A stretch of DNA of 64,000 bases from Bythopirellula sp041737835 (GCA_041737835.1 JBGSQY010000021.1), one strand, 5' to 3'. Counted from the stretch's first letter, positions 8,401 to 18,023 are shown. Program-made: numbers and translations. The notes: generated from the letters alone by a model not told the origin.

Positions 8401-10233
8401 CTCACCACGGGCGGGAAATGTCTGGGTGAAATCAGGATCGTCTGCGTAAAACTCGGCCCAGTAGGAGCTAAAACCAGTAGCGCCACCAAGTCCGCCAGGG
8501 ATAATCAAATCGCGTGTACCATCACCAAATACGTCAGGTATAACTTCGGCTCCCGGCAGATTATTCACCGATGGCACGTTGATGGCAGTTGTAAACGTCA
8601 GTTCATTGGGAAGATGTTGATTCTTTGTCGACCACTGCTGAGCAAGGTTCACAGCCAACTCGGCATCGACTACGCCGTGAGCGAAACCAATTTGCTCGCG
8701 GTCGGTGCCACGGCCTTGGCTGACCGTATAGCCCGCACCATTGGTCAAGACTTGTGGGGTTGGGGTGTAGTGAGCACCTGACCCACCATAAGTCAAAAGG
8801 GGATTTAGCGTGGGATAGGCAATCTGCAATCCATTATCAATCAATGGATCGTAGATGTCGGGATCATGAAACAAAGGAACTTGATTTATGATCCAGGTGT
8901 TTTGATATTCGACACCCAGAGCAATATCGACACCGTTCGCTTGGGTCGAAAACTCAGCATTCTGTCGGGCGGACCGAACAAGGATTTCTTGAACGTCACG
9001 CCAACTCAGGTTCGGGTTTGCCTCAAGCATGAGGGCAATCACGCCGGACACGATCGGAGTACTTGCCGAAGTACCATTGAATCGTGACGTGTAATTAGTG
9101 TCTGCCAGAAAATCTCGATCATCAATGAATCCGGTTTCATTGTAGCCATCCTGGCCTGTCATGTCGGTCGTCCAAATGCCGCTGCCAACGCCTGTATCGA
9201 GACTTACATTGAGTGCCACCGATCCCGTGGGAGCAGCCACAAGTACGCTGGCTCCTGCCTCCATATAACCCGTTACGGTACCGTCTATATTGTTGTATTG
9301 CCCGTCGTGATCGACGCCGGTGACACTAATGACGTATCGCGAATTCTGCCAACCATCATAGGAAGCTGAATCCAAATCCTTACCACCGTTTCCAGCGGCC
9401 CAAACGTGAATCACACCTAATCCGTCACGACCAAAGAAGATAGAATCCCGCAACGCGAGGGTTTCGTCGGCTGTAGGACCAGCCAATCCACGATTATCGG
9501 CTGGCCCCCAACTGTTGTTAACGATATCGATGCCATTCTCCATGGCGTAGCGAATTCCATCTGCAATAGCATCGATTGATGAGCCCGCAAATGACATGGG
9601 AACGAGCGTAGCCCCCGGGGCCACGCCTGTGCCGCCTTGGCCATTGCTGGAGAGAGCAGCAATTAAACCAGCAACCGCCGTCCCGTGAGCTTCAGCGGAG
9701 CCTCCACCATATCCGAGTAGCTCGTCGAGATTCCCAGCCAAATCGGGATGGTTCGTTTGGAAACTACCACCGGGTTCGAAAACGCCTACGATTACACCGT
9801 TCCCATAAATGTCTTGATTCCAGACACCTGCAACGTTGATGTCTTCGCCTGCGGTGGCAAAAATCGCTTGGAAGTCGGGGTTACCGACTTGTTGACCTGA
9901 GTTGATCAAATGCCATTGATTGTTGAGCAAAGGGTCGGTGGGAATAGATCGAGGGCCATAGGTGGTTGCTGAAGTCGACTGCAACAGAGCACGGTAGAGC
10001 TCCTGCTGCAGGATTGCTGCCTGACCTTCAGGAGTTGCGCTCGAGTAGGACTGCGTTTCGTACGAATAGGATTGCGAATCTGCTAGCCACGGATTCGCCG
10101 ACATGACCTGGCGCTCTTCCAAGGTCTCGAAGCCGAGTTCTTTCTTTCGGCGGCGGCTCACCCCTTCGGGGCGGCGCTCTTTGCGTTTAGCTGCGACATG
10201 TGGTTGCGAATCACGATTGGAGAAAAATGGCAT
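5488..10233 (-). CDS. Giant LEPR-XLL-type surface protein with kexin-like S8 protease domain
   Basis: 1581 residues. The basic N-terminus ends in 'GFETLEERQVMSA' (residues 34-46), the LEPR-XLL-type motif of planctomycete exported giants. Residues about 100-440 are a subtilisin/kexin (S8) domain: H183 in 'AHGTAVAGLIAA', N282 in 'WAAGNGG', S389 in 'FNGTSASTPIVSG'. The expected catalytic Asp is Glu (E153 in 'VGVFEPGGSFQTNHPDL'). A P-domain (about 610-785) follows, as in proprotein convertases. Then come SdrD/Cna-B-like beta domains (about 840-890, 990-1030, 1110-1160; 'DTNNNGTREVNEATT'), a GEVED domain ending 'GEVEDYILA' (about 1245-1355), two dockerin-like repeats ('DFDEDGDIDGRDFLTWQRN', 'GDANSDGVVGYADLVLWRN') and an acidic tail. 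Likely cell-surface or secreted. No PEP-CTERM tail is present. Confidence 0.85.
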   Translation of the reverse strand: MPFFSNRDSQPHVAAKRKERRPEGVSRRRKKELGFETLEERQVMSANPWLADSQSYSYETQSYSSATPEGQAAILQQELYRALLQSTSATTYGPRSIPTDPLLNNQWHLINSGQQVGNPDFQAIFATAGEDINVAGVWNQDIYGNGVIVGVFEPGGSFQTNHPDLAGNLDELLGYGGGSAEAHGTAVAGLIAALSSNGQGGTGVAPGATLVPMSFAGSSIDAIADGIRYAMENGIDIVNNSWGPADNRGLAGPTADETLALRDSIFFGRDGLGVIHVWAAGNGGKDLDSASYDGWQNSRYVISVTGVDHDGQYNNIDGTVTGYMEAGASVLVAAPTGSVALNVSLDTGVGSGIWTTDMTGQDGYNETGFIDDRDFLADTNYTSRFNGTSASTPIVSGVIALMLEANPNLSWRDVQEILVRSARQNAEFSTQANGVDIALGVEYQNTWIINQVPLFHDPDIYDPLIDNGLQIAYPTLNPLLTYGGSGAHYTPTPQVLTNGAGYTVSQGRGTDREQIGFAHGVVDAELAVNLAQQWSTKNQHLPNELTFTTAINVPSVNNLPGAEVIPDVFGDGTRDLIIPGGLGGATGFSSYWAEFYADDPDFTQTFPARGEPIELTVPDTNNMTVNSVEITVTLGTGTMADFMDNVRMVLVSPTGTHSELNHYFVDGAYSGDGFFHQAAPGINPGLNANGLNGVSSNPTDFGDAGSIDNGTNSFTFSTNRIWGERSDNALVIDPTTGLPYTGANGTLYNGVPSNLGDLLAQGWQLHFENYGIADLSIASLEVAWHGSPIQANTERISGLIGIDDNRDDAFNYSRVISQTDDLDGDLTTNRLGEVINVIDVDHESMGENITVIARRVSDGAIVDQFVTGADGNFYFDLVPDDYIIEIQDPLGRVALTDTDTPSGFMKDYQTQWRITPEHFQVWNRTTDLEVPVDANGVPEAFLDGSGAAVTYGMSGINFLLDPGQPALPQVEFSGVINADFNSDGVFNGNDVAVPGVKVFADVNRNGVLDAGEIVVTTNINGQYNLVVPNTISTVMNVGVVAPVNWSFGDPAEGFSPLFVEPGDVFTNVDFELTPPLGASVGDGSTNAGYLMGVVYEDVNNNSSRQATELGVSGLQVFIDTNNNGTREVNEATTITNANGAYIFANVAPGVHRVRAVPVAPLLSINPGPGVPRIVTLAGGGTVSQTEFGVGLGSNPATSNLDFGDLPAAYGITTLAENGARHGKSAYYLGAKIDVEPNGQPSANANGDDLVGGDEDGILVDPLIPGTTGHLVAVASRHGGNLQGWIDFNGDNVFQASEKVISNVALQPGANDVYFQIPANITSGNVYARFRYGEYGINSPTGAAVIGEVEDYILAKDPSALPAVIEHGPDFDEDGDIDGRDFLTWQRNHGATNATPAQGDANSDGVVGYADLVLWRNFYGTSAGSFSALTGGDSDEEVASFTSVESSFSDQVAAVIADSEELAEEGTLVEALLIIDTYNDESLTSVTEASAASSTLVGPGQSAPNFDLLFAADDDSSSEDSETAVDELDSVFASSDDLINLGVAIRDSSRSSSAAYLSDEEAESEEDEAFALAFEGNDWLQF

Positions 10234-11205
10234 CTTTATGCTTCCCGATTAAGAAATAAACCCCTAGCGAGGTTGCCTGCTGTTCTGTTCTCTTTACTCA
10301 AATCTCTGACGTTTCCCTAACATCCTGATGTTTTCGCGCAACGACGGTCGCTATCGCTCGGCGCAGACATTCTCCGCGTGTGAGCGAGGATTCGCTGAAT
10401 TCGTGTGCACTGGCGGAGGGGAGATCCGACGACTGCTTCTAAGTAACGCTGACGTTCGTAGTTGCTGAAGTTCGTACCCCTCGTATTCCAGATAGCTCTG
10501 TACAGAGGGAAAAGTTCGTTCCGGTTGGTGGGGCTAGCTCTTTCCATGCCCTGAATGGAACTCTCCTAGGATTCTGGCAAACCCCAGGAGATAGCTAGCG
10601 TTCGTTTGAGTCGCGACTGGCCTGCCGGAATTTCCTGACCTTGGCTCCGGCGTCGTTTACTCAATCACTCATGTTAGTTAGGTCTGCTGTCGTCGTCAAA
10701 CTTCTTGCACACCCTTTGACCCCGAGAAGCGGCAAATTTTGGCGAAATCAAAACGGACGACCCCAACATGTCCTGAGAGCAAGCAAGCTCTAAGTATAAG
10801 GACGTTTTTGCCAGCAGTTGTCACACGCGATAAGGCAAAATTTTCCGATTATTTTGTTTTGCCTCAATAAGCCGGCGGCCCTTGTAAACGCTTATTGGAC
10901 AACACCATACGGGCGGTAAGCCTGCAATGTACTGTCGTTAAGTCGAGTTCTCGAAACTGTTCGATTCCATAAAAAGTGCGGCTTGTAACGAAAAGTCTGA
11001 TTATTCCGGTCTGACCGGTCCGATAAATCCTAGCAATCGGACTGTTTTGCGATGCGCCGTCAAAGCCCGCCGTCCAAAAAAGTCTGCTCGAACCAAAAAA
11101 GACAATCTAGTGAATACACGCCGAGCAATAAACTCGGCCACTTTTCGCGGGCAAAACGCCGACAGATTGCGGTGTTTGCCGAGGAAGCCAAGGGGGGGAT
11201 TCTCG
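10234..11205. other. Long divergent intergenic region
   Basis: 972 nt between the start codons of the subtilisin-like gene (minus) and the BBP7 gene (plus); it must hold both promoters. I see no convincing gene. A hairpin with an 8-bp perfect stem (AGGCAAAA at 10833-10840, TTTTGCCT at 10857-10864) lies in the middle. The plus frame running into BBP7 from 11047 is open, but its N-terminal 53 residues look like untranslated leader (basic, no signal-peptide character). Confidence 0.5.
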
Positions 11206-12516
11206 ATGAAATGCAGTAGAGTGAGTCGGCGACTCGTCGCCAGGCTGACACTGGGTGTGGCTGCGGTTTGGCCGGCTGTCCAACCGTGCTTGGCACAAAA
11301 CGGATACATGTCGCCTGCTGTTGCTCAGTCGGGAGGTCAATTCCATCAAGCCTCTCAGATTCCAGCGCATATGGCCTCGCCCCTAGCGGGCGGACCAACC
11401 GCAGCCGTCGGAGGCGAGTTTGTCGACGTGCGCGGCAACTCAATCGTATTGCCGGCGAGCTATTGCGGACCGGCTGGCCCCGGTGGCTATTGCCCTCCGA
11501 TGGGCGGAGGCATGGGAATGGGGGGAGCTTATGGTGACCCCATGGACATCGATTTCGGCGGATACAGCGAGGATCAAATTGGTCCCCACTACTATGACGT
11601 CACATTCGGGGCAGTATTTATTAATGCCGATTCGATCCTGGATGGTGTGGGCCCGTTGGCTTCGGTCACGGCAGGTCCCGCAGCACCCAGAATTTTGGAT
11701 CCATCTGAGAGTCTCGATGGTTACGAGGCGGGTTGGCAAATTGGTTTTCGCTATGACTTAGGTCCGCTGTCGATCTTGGAAGCGACCTACATGGGAGTTT
11801 ACGACATTGGCTTTACAAACACGGTTAACTCGGTGGATGTGACAACCAATCCTCCCAATCAGAATTTCCAGTTATTCACGGTCTTTTCCAATTTTGGTGT
11901 GCCTACACCGATCGACGGACTTGACGATGGTGCTACCTACACCTTGGGCTACAAATCGGACTTGCAGAGCACGGAACTGAGCTACCGCCGCTACTGGGTG
12001 GGGAACAATCCGCGTATCTCCGGCACTTATTTGCTCGGTTTTCGGTATTTGCGGCTGACCGAGGATCTGAATTTCGACACCGTGACATTGGCCGGTGATT
12101 CGGCCCTGTCGTGGGCGTCATCCAACGATGTATTGGGCTTCCAATTGGGTGGTGACGGTTGGATTGGCGTTCGCCAAGGCCTACGCATCGGCTGCGAGGG
12201 TAAGGCGGGCGTTTACAACAACCGCTGGGAATTCCAAGGAGATGGTAATTTCCCGGCCGTTGGGAACGCCCCCGCAGATTATTCCGTCCCCGCGGACGGC
12301 AATAAGGTGGCCTTTATTGGCGAGTTTGGAGTTAATATTGTGGGCGACATTCTGCCGAGTTGGTCGCTCAAGGGCGGTTACAACGCGATTTACATCGACA
12401 ACCTCGCGTCGGTGGCCGGGAATATCGATACCACAAACTTCCTCCCCGCCACGATCACGGCCGAGAGTGATGCCCTGTACCACGGTTTCTCGGTGAGTAC
12501 GGAGTACGTCTGGTAA
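11206..12516 (+). CDS. BBP7-family outer-membrane beta-barrel protein
   Basis: 436 residues. Signal peptide 'MKCSRVSRRLVARLTLGVAAVWPAVQPCLA' with likely cleavage before QNG. A Gly-rich linker (GGGMGMGGAYGDP) precedes alternating hydrophobic strands rich in Tyr/Gly/Asp, such as 'GWQIGFRYDLGPLSILEATYMG', 'GTYLLGFRYLRLTEDLNF' and 'WSLKGGYNAIYIDNLASVAG'. This matches the planctomycete-specific BBP7 barrel family, predicted to sit in the outer membrane. No transport or binding role is established. ATG 11206 is chosen because a G-rich ribosome site (GGGGGGGA) precedes it by about 6 nt and the signal peptide starts there. A terminator follows at 12553-12588. Confidence 0.8.
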   Translation: MKCSRVSRRLVARLTLGVAAVWPAVQPCLAQNGYMSPAVAQSGGQFHQASQIPAHMASPLAGGPTAAVGGEFVDVRGNSIVLPASYCGPAGPGGYCPPMGGGMGMGGAYGDPMDIDFGGYSEDQIGPHYYDVTFGAVFINADSILDGVGPLASVTAGPAAPRILDPSESLDGYEAGWQIGFRYDLGPLSILEATYMGVYDIGFTNTVNSVDVTTNPPNQNFQLFTVFSNFGVPTPIDGLDDGATYTLGYKSDLQSTELSYRRYWVGNNPRISGTYLLGFRYLRLTEDLNFDTVTLAGDSALSWASSNDVLGFQLGGDGWIGVRQGLRIGCEGKAGVYNNRWEFQGDGNFPAVGNAPADYSVPADGNKVAFIGEFGVNIVGDILPSWSLKGGYNAIYIDNLASVAGNIDTTNFLPATITAESDALYHGFSVSTEYVW

Positions 12517-12552
12517 CACTCGCGTAAGAAAGTAACCACTTCTGGCATGTCC

Positions 12553-12588
12553 AAAGCCCTGGCGGGAAACCGTCCAGGGCTTTTTTTT
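12553..12588 (+). terminator. Rho-independent terminator after BBP7 gene
   Basis: 10-bp perfect stem (AAAGCCCTGG 12553-12562 with CCAGGGCTTT 12574-12583), an 11-nt loop, and a run of eight T ending at 12588. Confidence 0.85.
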
Positions 12589-12654
12589 GGCTACGCCTAT
12601 TGGGGGCGTTGGCAAATTCTTTTCATTTTGTGGCTTTTTTGGACTGCACAGTTT

Positions 12655-12683
12655 TTGCCAATTCCCTCGTGTGCAATTACAAT
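12655..12683 (+). promoter_or_regulatory. Sigma-70-like promoter for the giant beta-helix gene
   Basis: TTGCCA (12655-12660), a 17-nt spacer, then TACAAT (12678-12683). It lies after the BBP7 terminator and about 140 nt before the ATG at 12825, the only promoter-like pair seen there. Predicted from consensus only. Confidence 0.5.
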
Positions 12684-12824
12684 GAGGGCTGGATTTTTGG
12701 CTCCGACTGCCAGCCCGTCGTTTCTCACAGGGGCGAGAAATGATGTGCGCCCACCTCCCAACTAGGTCTAAAAATCCCAGACAGACAAGTCTGTCTGACA
12801 TCTTATTTTTGAGGAACACCTGTA

Positions 12825-15800
12825 ATGGCTCAAGGAAAACAGCGTCGCGGTCGTGCTGCGCGGTCAACTTTCAAGCAATCCACTTTGAAGACCATTTTGT
12901 CGCAGTCGAAGGGGGCGAAAGGCTCGTTCTCAAAGATGCTGCGCATGGAGCCGCTCGAAGACCGACGGATGTTGGCGACTTACGTGGTAAACAATCTCGG
13001 TGATCTCGATAACGATGGCAACGTCGTAGTCGGCTCGTTGCGCCAGGCGGTCCAGCTTTCCAATAGCACTCCCAATGTGAATGACACCATCGTTTTTGCC
13101 GATTTTCTCTTCACGAATCAGAGTACAGGCAGTTCCAGCCCTGGCGCGATCTTTTTGGATGGCAGGGCGAACGGTGGGGTACTGAACATAACCGACCAGG
13201 TCGCAATTCTTGGCCCGGGTGCTGGTGTTTTGTCCATCAATGGGACGGTAGGACAACGCGTCTTTAATATCAGTATCGACGCCGACAACCAGTACCGTGA
13301 TGTTGTAATCGGCGGCATGACGATTTCAGGTGGGGCACTGTTGACCGGAGATGGTCGTGGCGGTGCTATTTTCACAACAGAGAATTTGCTTCTGATCGAA
13401 ACTGAAATTAGTGGTAATTCCGCGGCCGATGGTGGCGGCGGCATCTATCAGCCGTTCGGTAGTCTTACCGTGCAAAACAGTTTGATCGTCAACAATACTT
13501 CGGGTGGTGGTGGTGGTGGCATCTTCGCGGGTAGCGAAGATGGCGAACTCGGCAGTTTGGTAACGATCACCAATTCCACGATCGCGCAGAACCTGACGAC
13601 TAGCATTGTCGATCATCCCGGTTTCGGTGGCGGTATCTTTACTCGCCGTGGCACGGTCGATATCCAACACAGCACGATTACCGAGAACATCGCCTACCGC
13701 GGCGGTGGCGTTGCGACATATGGTCGTGCGGTGGATGAAGAAGATGCCCCGATACCGACGACAAATTTGACTCACACGATCGCATATGGGAACACCCGTC
13801 TTGCTGGACAAGATGAAGACTTGGCCGCCATCTACTTCGACATCGAAGGTGAGCCGCTGATTCCCGACCTCAACATTCTGGACTACAACCTTATTGGTAC
13901 TGTTGGCGGTGGCACAGTGGCTGGCAGCAGCCCAGATGGAAATTTTTATCTTGTCATTTCCGCGCCGGAGGGCATTGCTTGGACAGATGCCAACGCGATT
14001 GCCAGTTCCGGGACCGGTCACCTGGCGACGATTACGAGTCCGGAAGAAAATCAGGTCGTCTTTGATTTAATTGACGATCAGCTTTTCTGGAAGCTTTTTG
14101 AGCCAGAAACTGACGACACGCGTCCGGCACAGAATATCGGTCCGTGGATTGGCGGTATTCAAGTTAACGAAGAGGACGGTCCCACTGAAGGCTGGGAATG
14201 GGTCCAGCCGGACGATCAGAGCCCGTTTGTTGGTATCTGGGATGCGGGCCAGCCTGATGATGGAGCCGCTACGAGTTCAGAAGACCCACCAGAATTAGCC
14301 GAAAATCGGTTGGCATTCCACGCGCCGGACGATACTCGCACTGCCACTTGGGGTGACTACGTCGATGATCCCGAGGACGAATTTAAGCCAATTGCTTTCG
14401 TGATTGAATACGATCAAGGTACGAACATATTTGGTATCGATCCAGAACTGCTTCCGTTGGATTACTACGGGGGGCCGACCCGAACCTACTATCCGAATTC
14501 CGATCCTAACAGTGAAGAATTCAGCGTAAGCCCCGCGATTGATGCAGGCAACGCTGATTTCTTACCAGAGCAATTTGAGGGAGTTTCTGATCAACGTGGC
14601 CGACACTTTGTTCGGGTCGCTGACGGTTTGGGTTTAGAAATAGACCGTATCGATATTGGTGCAGTTGAAGTGCAACGCGGCGTGTTTGTCGTTGATGCGC
14701 TAGAAGACGAGAATGACGGTCAATACACGCGGGTCTGGGATACGTTTCCGACCCCGGATGCTCTTGTGTTGCCCAATGGCACAAACGTGGAAGTGTATGA
14801 CTACACAGTCGCCGGCGATTTCTCACTGCGAGAAGCGCTGGAGTTTGCAAATCTCAATCCAGAGCCAAGCACGATCCGATTTTCCCAACAACTGACACAG
14901 GCTGGGAGCAACACCGATCCTACTCCCTCCCCAGCAGCCACGATTCTGCTCAAACTGGGTCAAATATCGATTGATCAAGATGTGACCATCGAAGGACCCC
15001 AGTTCATTCTGGAAATCGATGCCACGGGTAATGACCCTACTCCCTCTTCGAACAATGGTGACGGTACGCGTGTTTTTCAGATCACGGCCAGCGTAGCAAT
15101 CTCCAATCTGACGTTGATGGGGGGAGATCGTCAGGAACTAGGCGGGGGAATTCTGACCAGTGGTGATCTCGTTCTCAAAAACGTCACAGTGAAGGAAAAC
15201 TCTTCGACTGCTTTTGGCGGTGCCATTGCCGTGCAGGCGGGGACGCTCTTTCTGGATTCCACAACGATCAACAACAATCGCTCCTCAAGCAGTGGCGGTG
15301 GCATCTATGTTATTAGTGGCGATGTCACGGTCGAGAATTCGACAATCTCAGGCAATACTGGCACTCTCCACGGTGGCGGTATTGCGAACGCCGGCGGTAA
15401 TGTTGTCATTCAATACAGTACAATCACGCTAAATACCGCGGGTTCCACATTGGGAGGTGGCGTGGCGAGCTTCCGTAATGGAGCCGCCACCACGGAAATC
15501 CGCTCGAGCATTATTGCGGGCAATACTACTAACGATGTCCAGCATGTGCTCTCCGGCCCCAGTAATATTGTCTCCTTGGGTTACAACTTAATCGGCAACG
15601 GCAATGCCGTAACAGGGGGCGTCTTCTCGGCTGCGGGAGATCAGGTCAACAAGAATCCACTTCTCGCTCCATTGGTCAAACTCGGCGGACTCACCGCTGT
15701 GCACAGATTGCAGCCTGGCAGCCCGGCGATTGACGCTGGGGACCCTAACGCGAACGGCCTAGGCAGCGTGCCGGAGTTCGATCAGCGAGGTTTTCCTTTT

Positions 15801-18023
15801 AATCGCATTGAGGATGTTGCCAACGGTGGTCGCATCGACATCGGTGCCTATGAGGTTCAAACGGATGTTCTGTTGGTGGGTGACGGAAGTCCCGCAGAAG
15901 GAAGCTATTCAACATTCGTTGCTGCCCTTACGGATGCGAATTTAAATCCTTTACCGGAAACGATCGTCTTTCTCTTCACATGGGAAGGAGAGACTTTTCC
16001 AGGCGATGCTTTGAACATCACCAATTCGGTAAACATCGTGGGTCTTGGATCCACAGCGATGTATTTCACTGGAAATTCTTCGCTGACGGTGAACATTAAT
16101 GATGGAAATAATGCCGAATTGAGCGACGTCCGAATCAGTGGTATTCGGTTTGAAAACAACACTCAGGTCATCAGCAAAGAAAACCTTACGTTTGACGACA
16201 TGTTGTTTGTCAACAACGCTGCGACGACCAATGGTGGTGCGATCTCTCAACAGTTTGGCGATTTGCTTATCGAGAACAGCACGTTCATTGGCAATTCCTC
16301 AACCGGTACTGGTGGTGGCGGCGCGATTCACGTTTTGGATGGTAACCTGGAGATCAATAATTCGTTCCTGTCTGGAAATTCCACGACCACCTCAGCGGGC
16401 GGCAAGGGGGGCGCGATCTACATTAGAAATGGCAATTTTACCGCCGATTACCTGTACATTACTGGCAATCTCACGACGACCGGCATGGGCGACGGCGGTG
16501 GCATTTATGCCCGCAACGCCACGATGACGCTGACCAATTCGATTATCAGCGGCAATCGTAGCCAGGGTTCGACTGCCGAAGGCGGGGCGATATCACTCAG
16601 AGACAGTGAAGCCACGTTTATCGATACAACATTTGCGTTTAACATCACGACTGGCTCGCAAGCCAAGGGTGGGGCCATATTTATGAATGGTGGCAGCTTA
16701 ACGATCGAAAGAGGGAATTTCTTTCAAAATGTTACTACTGGGCAATTCGCCTCGGGCGCTGCCATAGCCAGTGTTAACGCCGACGTTTCCGTCAATGGAT
16801 TGGATCTAGCACAGAATTCGACCGCGGGTGCCGATGCCCATGGTGGAGCCATCTCGATTCAAGAAGGAAGCCTGTCGGTTGTTAACAGTTCTCTTCGAGA
16901 CAACCACACGACTGGCGTACGAGCAGATGGTGGAGCCATTTATAGCAACACGAATTTGACAGGTAAGCAGACTACCGTCTTGAATTCCACGATTTCCGGC
17001 AACTCGACCCGTAGTTATGGCGGCGGTATTTATAACGCCGACGGTTTGACAGTGATCAAACATAGCACGATCACTGAGAACTCCGCGCCCTATTTTGGTT
17101 TCGGTGCTGGCGTGGCAACCTTCGGTAGCCAAGCAACGACACGAACTGACGTGGGTTCGTCGATCATTGCCGGCAACAAATCCAGCGTTGTGATGACAGG
17201 CAACCAAAACAGTGATGTGGACCGAGTTGGAGGAACCTTCCAGGACACATTCAATAGTTTGGGATACAACGTCATCGGTACAGGGTTAACGACCAAATTC
17301 ACCAGTCCCGGAGACCAGTTCGGTGTGTTGGATCCAGGACTTGAGATACTAAGCCCCGTTTTGAATACTGACGGCACTACTGCTTGGATCCACGCACTCA
17401 AAGACGATAGCCCTGCTGTCGGTCGTGGTAACCCTGCTGCCGTGGCAGGACAGAACGGCGTACCGGAGTTTGATCAACGAGGTGAAAACCGTGTTAAGCA
17501 AGGCCGTATCGACGTGGGTGCCTATGAATCAGACTTCACGGGTGCCGCGTCAGGAGATTTTGACGGCAACAGTGTCATCAACGGTCGGGATTTCTTGGCT
17601 TGGCAGCGCGGGCAATCTCCCAGCCCTGGAAGCAACGGGGATCTTGCCAGTTGGCAATCCAATTATGGAACTGGCGGGGGTGCCCTTGTTGCTGCGTTGG
17701 TCGTAGAAGAATTCAGCGAGAGTGTCTCGGCGCCGCTTGTTGCGGAAGAAACTGCTAGCGAACCGTCGTTTGCTGCAAGCGAGCCAATTTTGACAGGCTG
17801 GATTTTACAAGCCCCAGTGTCAACCAAGCCTAGCGCCACGTTTACTGAAGCGGAAGTTGATGTTGCCTACTTGGCTGCGGGCAGTGAGCTGGATGATTAC
17901 ATCGTAGCTGCTGCGGATGACGATTTTGGAGACATCGTCACCAGCCGTTCTCTCGATGATGATTCTGACGAACTGTCGGCCGAGGATGCCGTGTTCGAAC
18001 TGATCGGGGCGGGTGAGCTGTAA
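12825..18023 (+). CDS. Giant LEPR-XLL-type beta-helix surface protein with embedded C-type lectin-like domain
   Basis: 1732 residues. Basic N-terminus, then 'RMEPLEDRRMLA' (about 41-52), an LEPR-XLL-type motif. Three right-handed beta-helix blocks follow, made of repeats such as 'NSTISGNTGTLHGGGI' and 'GGAIYIRNGNF', like polymorphic outer-membrane protein repeats. Each block ends with an anchor-Q-like signature: 'SPAIDAG...DIGAVE' (about 610), 'SPAIDAG...DIGAYE' (about 1005) and 'DVGAYE' (about 1565). Residues about 370-535 break the first helix with a C-type lectin-like domain (AWTDANAIASSGTGHLATI, 'WIGG', 'EGWEWV', 'NRLAFH'). A dockerin-like loop 'GDFDGNSVINGRDFLAWQRG' (about 1585) and an acidic C-terminus follow. 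Likely secreted adhesin or matrix protein. A GAGGA ribosome site precedes the ATG. Confidence 0.85.
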   Translation: MAQGKQRRGRAARSTFKQSTLKTILSQSKGAKGSFSKMLRMEPLEDRRMLATYVVNNLGDLDNDGNVVVGSLRQAVQLSNSTPNVNDTIVFADFLFTNQSTGSSSPGAIFLDGRANGGVLNITDQVAILGPGAGVLSINGTVGQRVFNISIDADNQYRDVVIGGMTISGGALLTGDGRGGAIFTTENLLLIETEISGNSAADGGGGIYQPFGSLTVQNSLIVNNTSGGGGGGIFAGSEDGELGSLVTITNSTIAQNLTTSIVDHPGFGGGIFTRRGTVDIQHSTITENIAYRGGGVATYGRAVDEEDAPIPTTNLTHTIAYGNTRLAGQDEDLAAIYFDIEGEPLIPDLNILDYNLIGTVGGGTVAGSSPDGNFYLVISAPEGIAWTDANAIASSGTGHLATITSPEENQVVFDLIDDQLFWKLFEPETDDTRPAQNIGPWIGGIQVNEEDGPTEGWEWVQPDDQSPFVGIWDAGQPDDGAATSSEDPPELAENRLAFHAPDDTRTATWGDYVDDPEDEFKPIAFVIEYDQGTNIFGIDPELLPLDYYGGPTRTYYPNSDPNSEEFSVSPAIDAGNADFLPEQFEGVSDQRGRHFVRVADGLGLEIDRIDIGAVEVQRGVFVVDALEDENDGQYTRVWDTFPTPDALVLPNGTNVEVYDYTVAGDFSLREALEFANLNPEPSTIRFSQQLTQAGSNTDPTPSPAATILLKLGQISIDQDVTIEGPQFILEIDATGNDPTPSSNNGDGTRVFQITASVAISNLTLMGGDRQELGGGILTSGDLVLKNVTVKENSSTAFGGAIAVQAGTLFLDSTTINNNRSSSSGGGIYVISGDVTVENSTISGNTGTLHGGGIANAGGNVVIQYSTITLNTAGSTLGGGVASFRNGAATTEIRSSIIAGNTTNDVQHVLSGPSNIVSLGYNLIGNGNAVTGGVFSAAGDQVNKNPLLAPLVKLGGLTAVHRLQPGSPAIDAGDPNANGLGSVPEFDQRGFPFNRIEDVANGGRIDIGAYEVQTDVLLVGDGSPAEGSYSTFVAALTDANLNPLPETIVFLFTWEGETFPGDALNITNSVNIVGLGSTAMYFTGNSSLTVNINDGNNAELSDVRISGIRFENNTQVISKENLTFDDMLFVNNAATTNGGAISQQFGDLLIENSTFIGNSSTGTGGGGAIHVLDGNLEINNSFLSGNSTTTSAGGKGGAIYIRNGNFTADYLYITGNLTTTGMGDGGGIYARNATMTLTNSIISGNRSQGSTAEGGAISLRDSEATFIDTTFAFNITTGSQAKGGAIFMNGGSLTIERGNFFQNVTTGQFASGAAIASVNADVSVNGLDLAQNSTAGADAHGGAISIQEGSLSVVNSSLRDNHTTGVRADGGAIYSNTNLTGKQTTVLNSTISGNSTRSYGGGIYNADGLTVIKHSTITENSAPYFGFGAGVATFGSQATTRTDVGSSIIAGNKSSVVMTGNQNSDVDRVGGTFQDTFNSLGYNVIGTGLTTKFTSPGDQFGVLDPGLEILSPVLNTDGTTAWIHALKDDSPAVGRGNPAAVAGQNGVPEFDQRGENRVKQGRIDVGAYESDFTGAASGDFDGNSVINGRDFLAWQRGQSPSPGSNGDLASWQSNYGTGGGALVAALVVEEFSESVSAPLVAEETASEPSFAASEPILTGWILQAPVSTKPSATFTEAEVDVAYLAAGSELDDYIVAAADDDFGDIVTSRSLDDDSDELSAEDAVFELIGAGEL

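Noticed and set aside
10317..10547. 76-codon minus frame in the large divergent gap
   Set aside because: No ribosome site, no signal peptide and random-looking composition.
11047..11205. Upstream extension of the BBP7 protein to 11047
   Set aside because: The added 53 residues are basic and not signal-like, while the ATG at 11206 has a ribosome site and starts a signal peptide.
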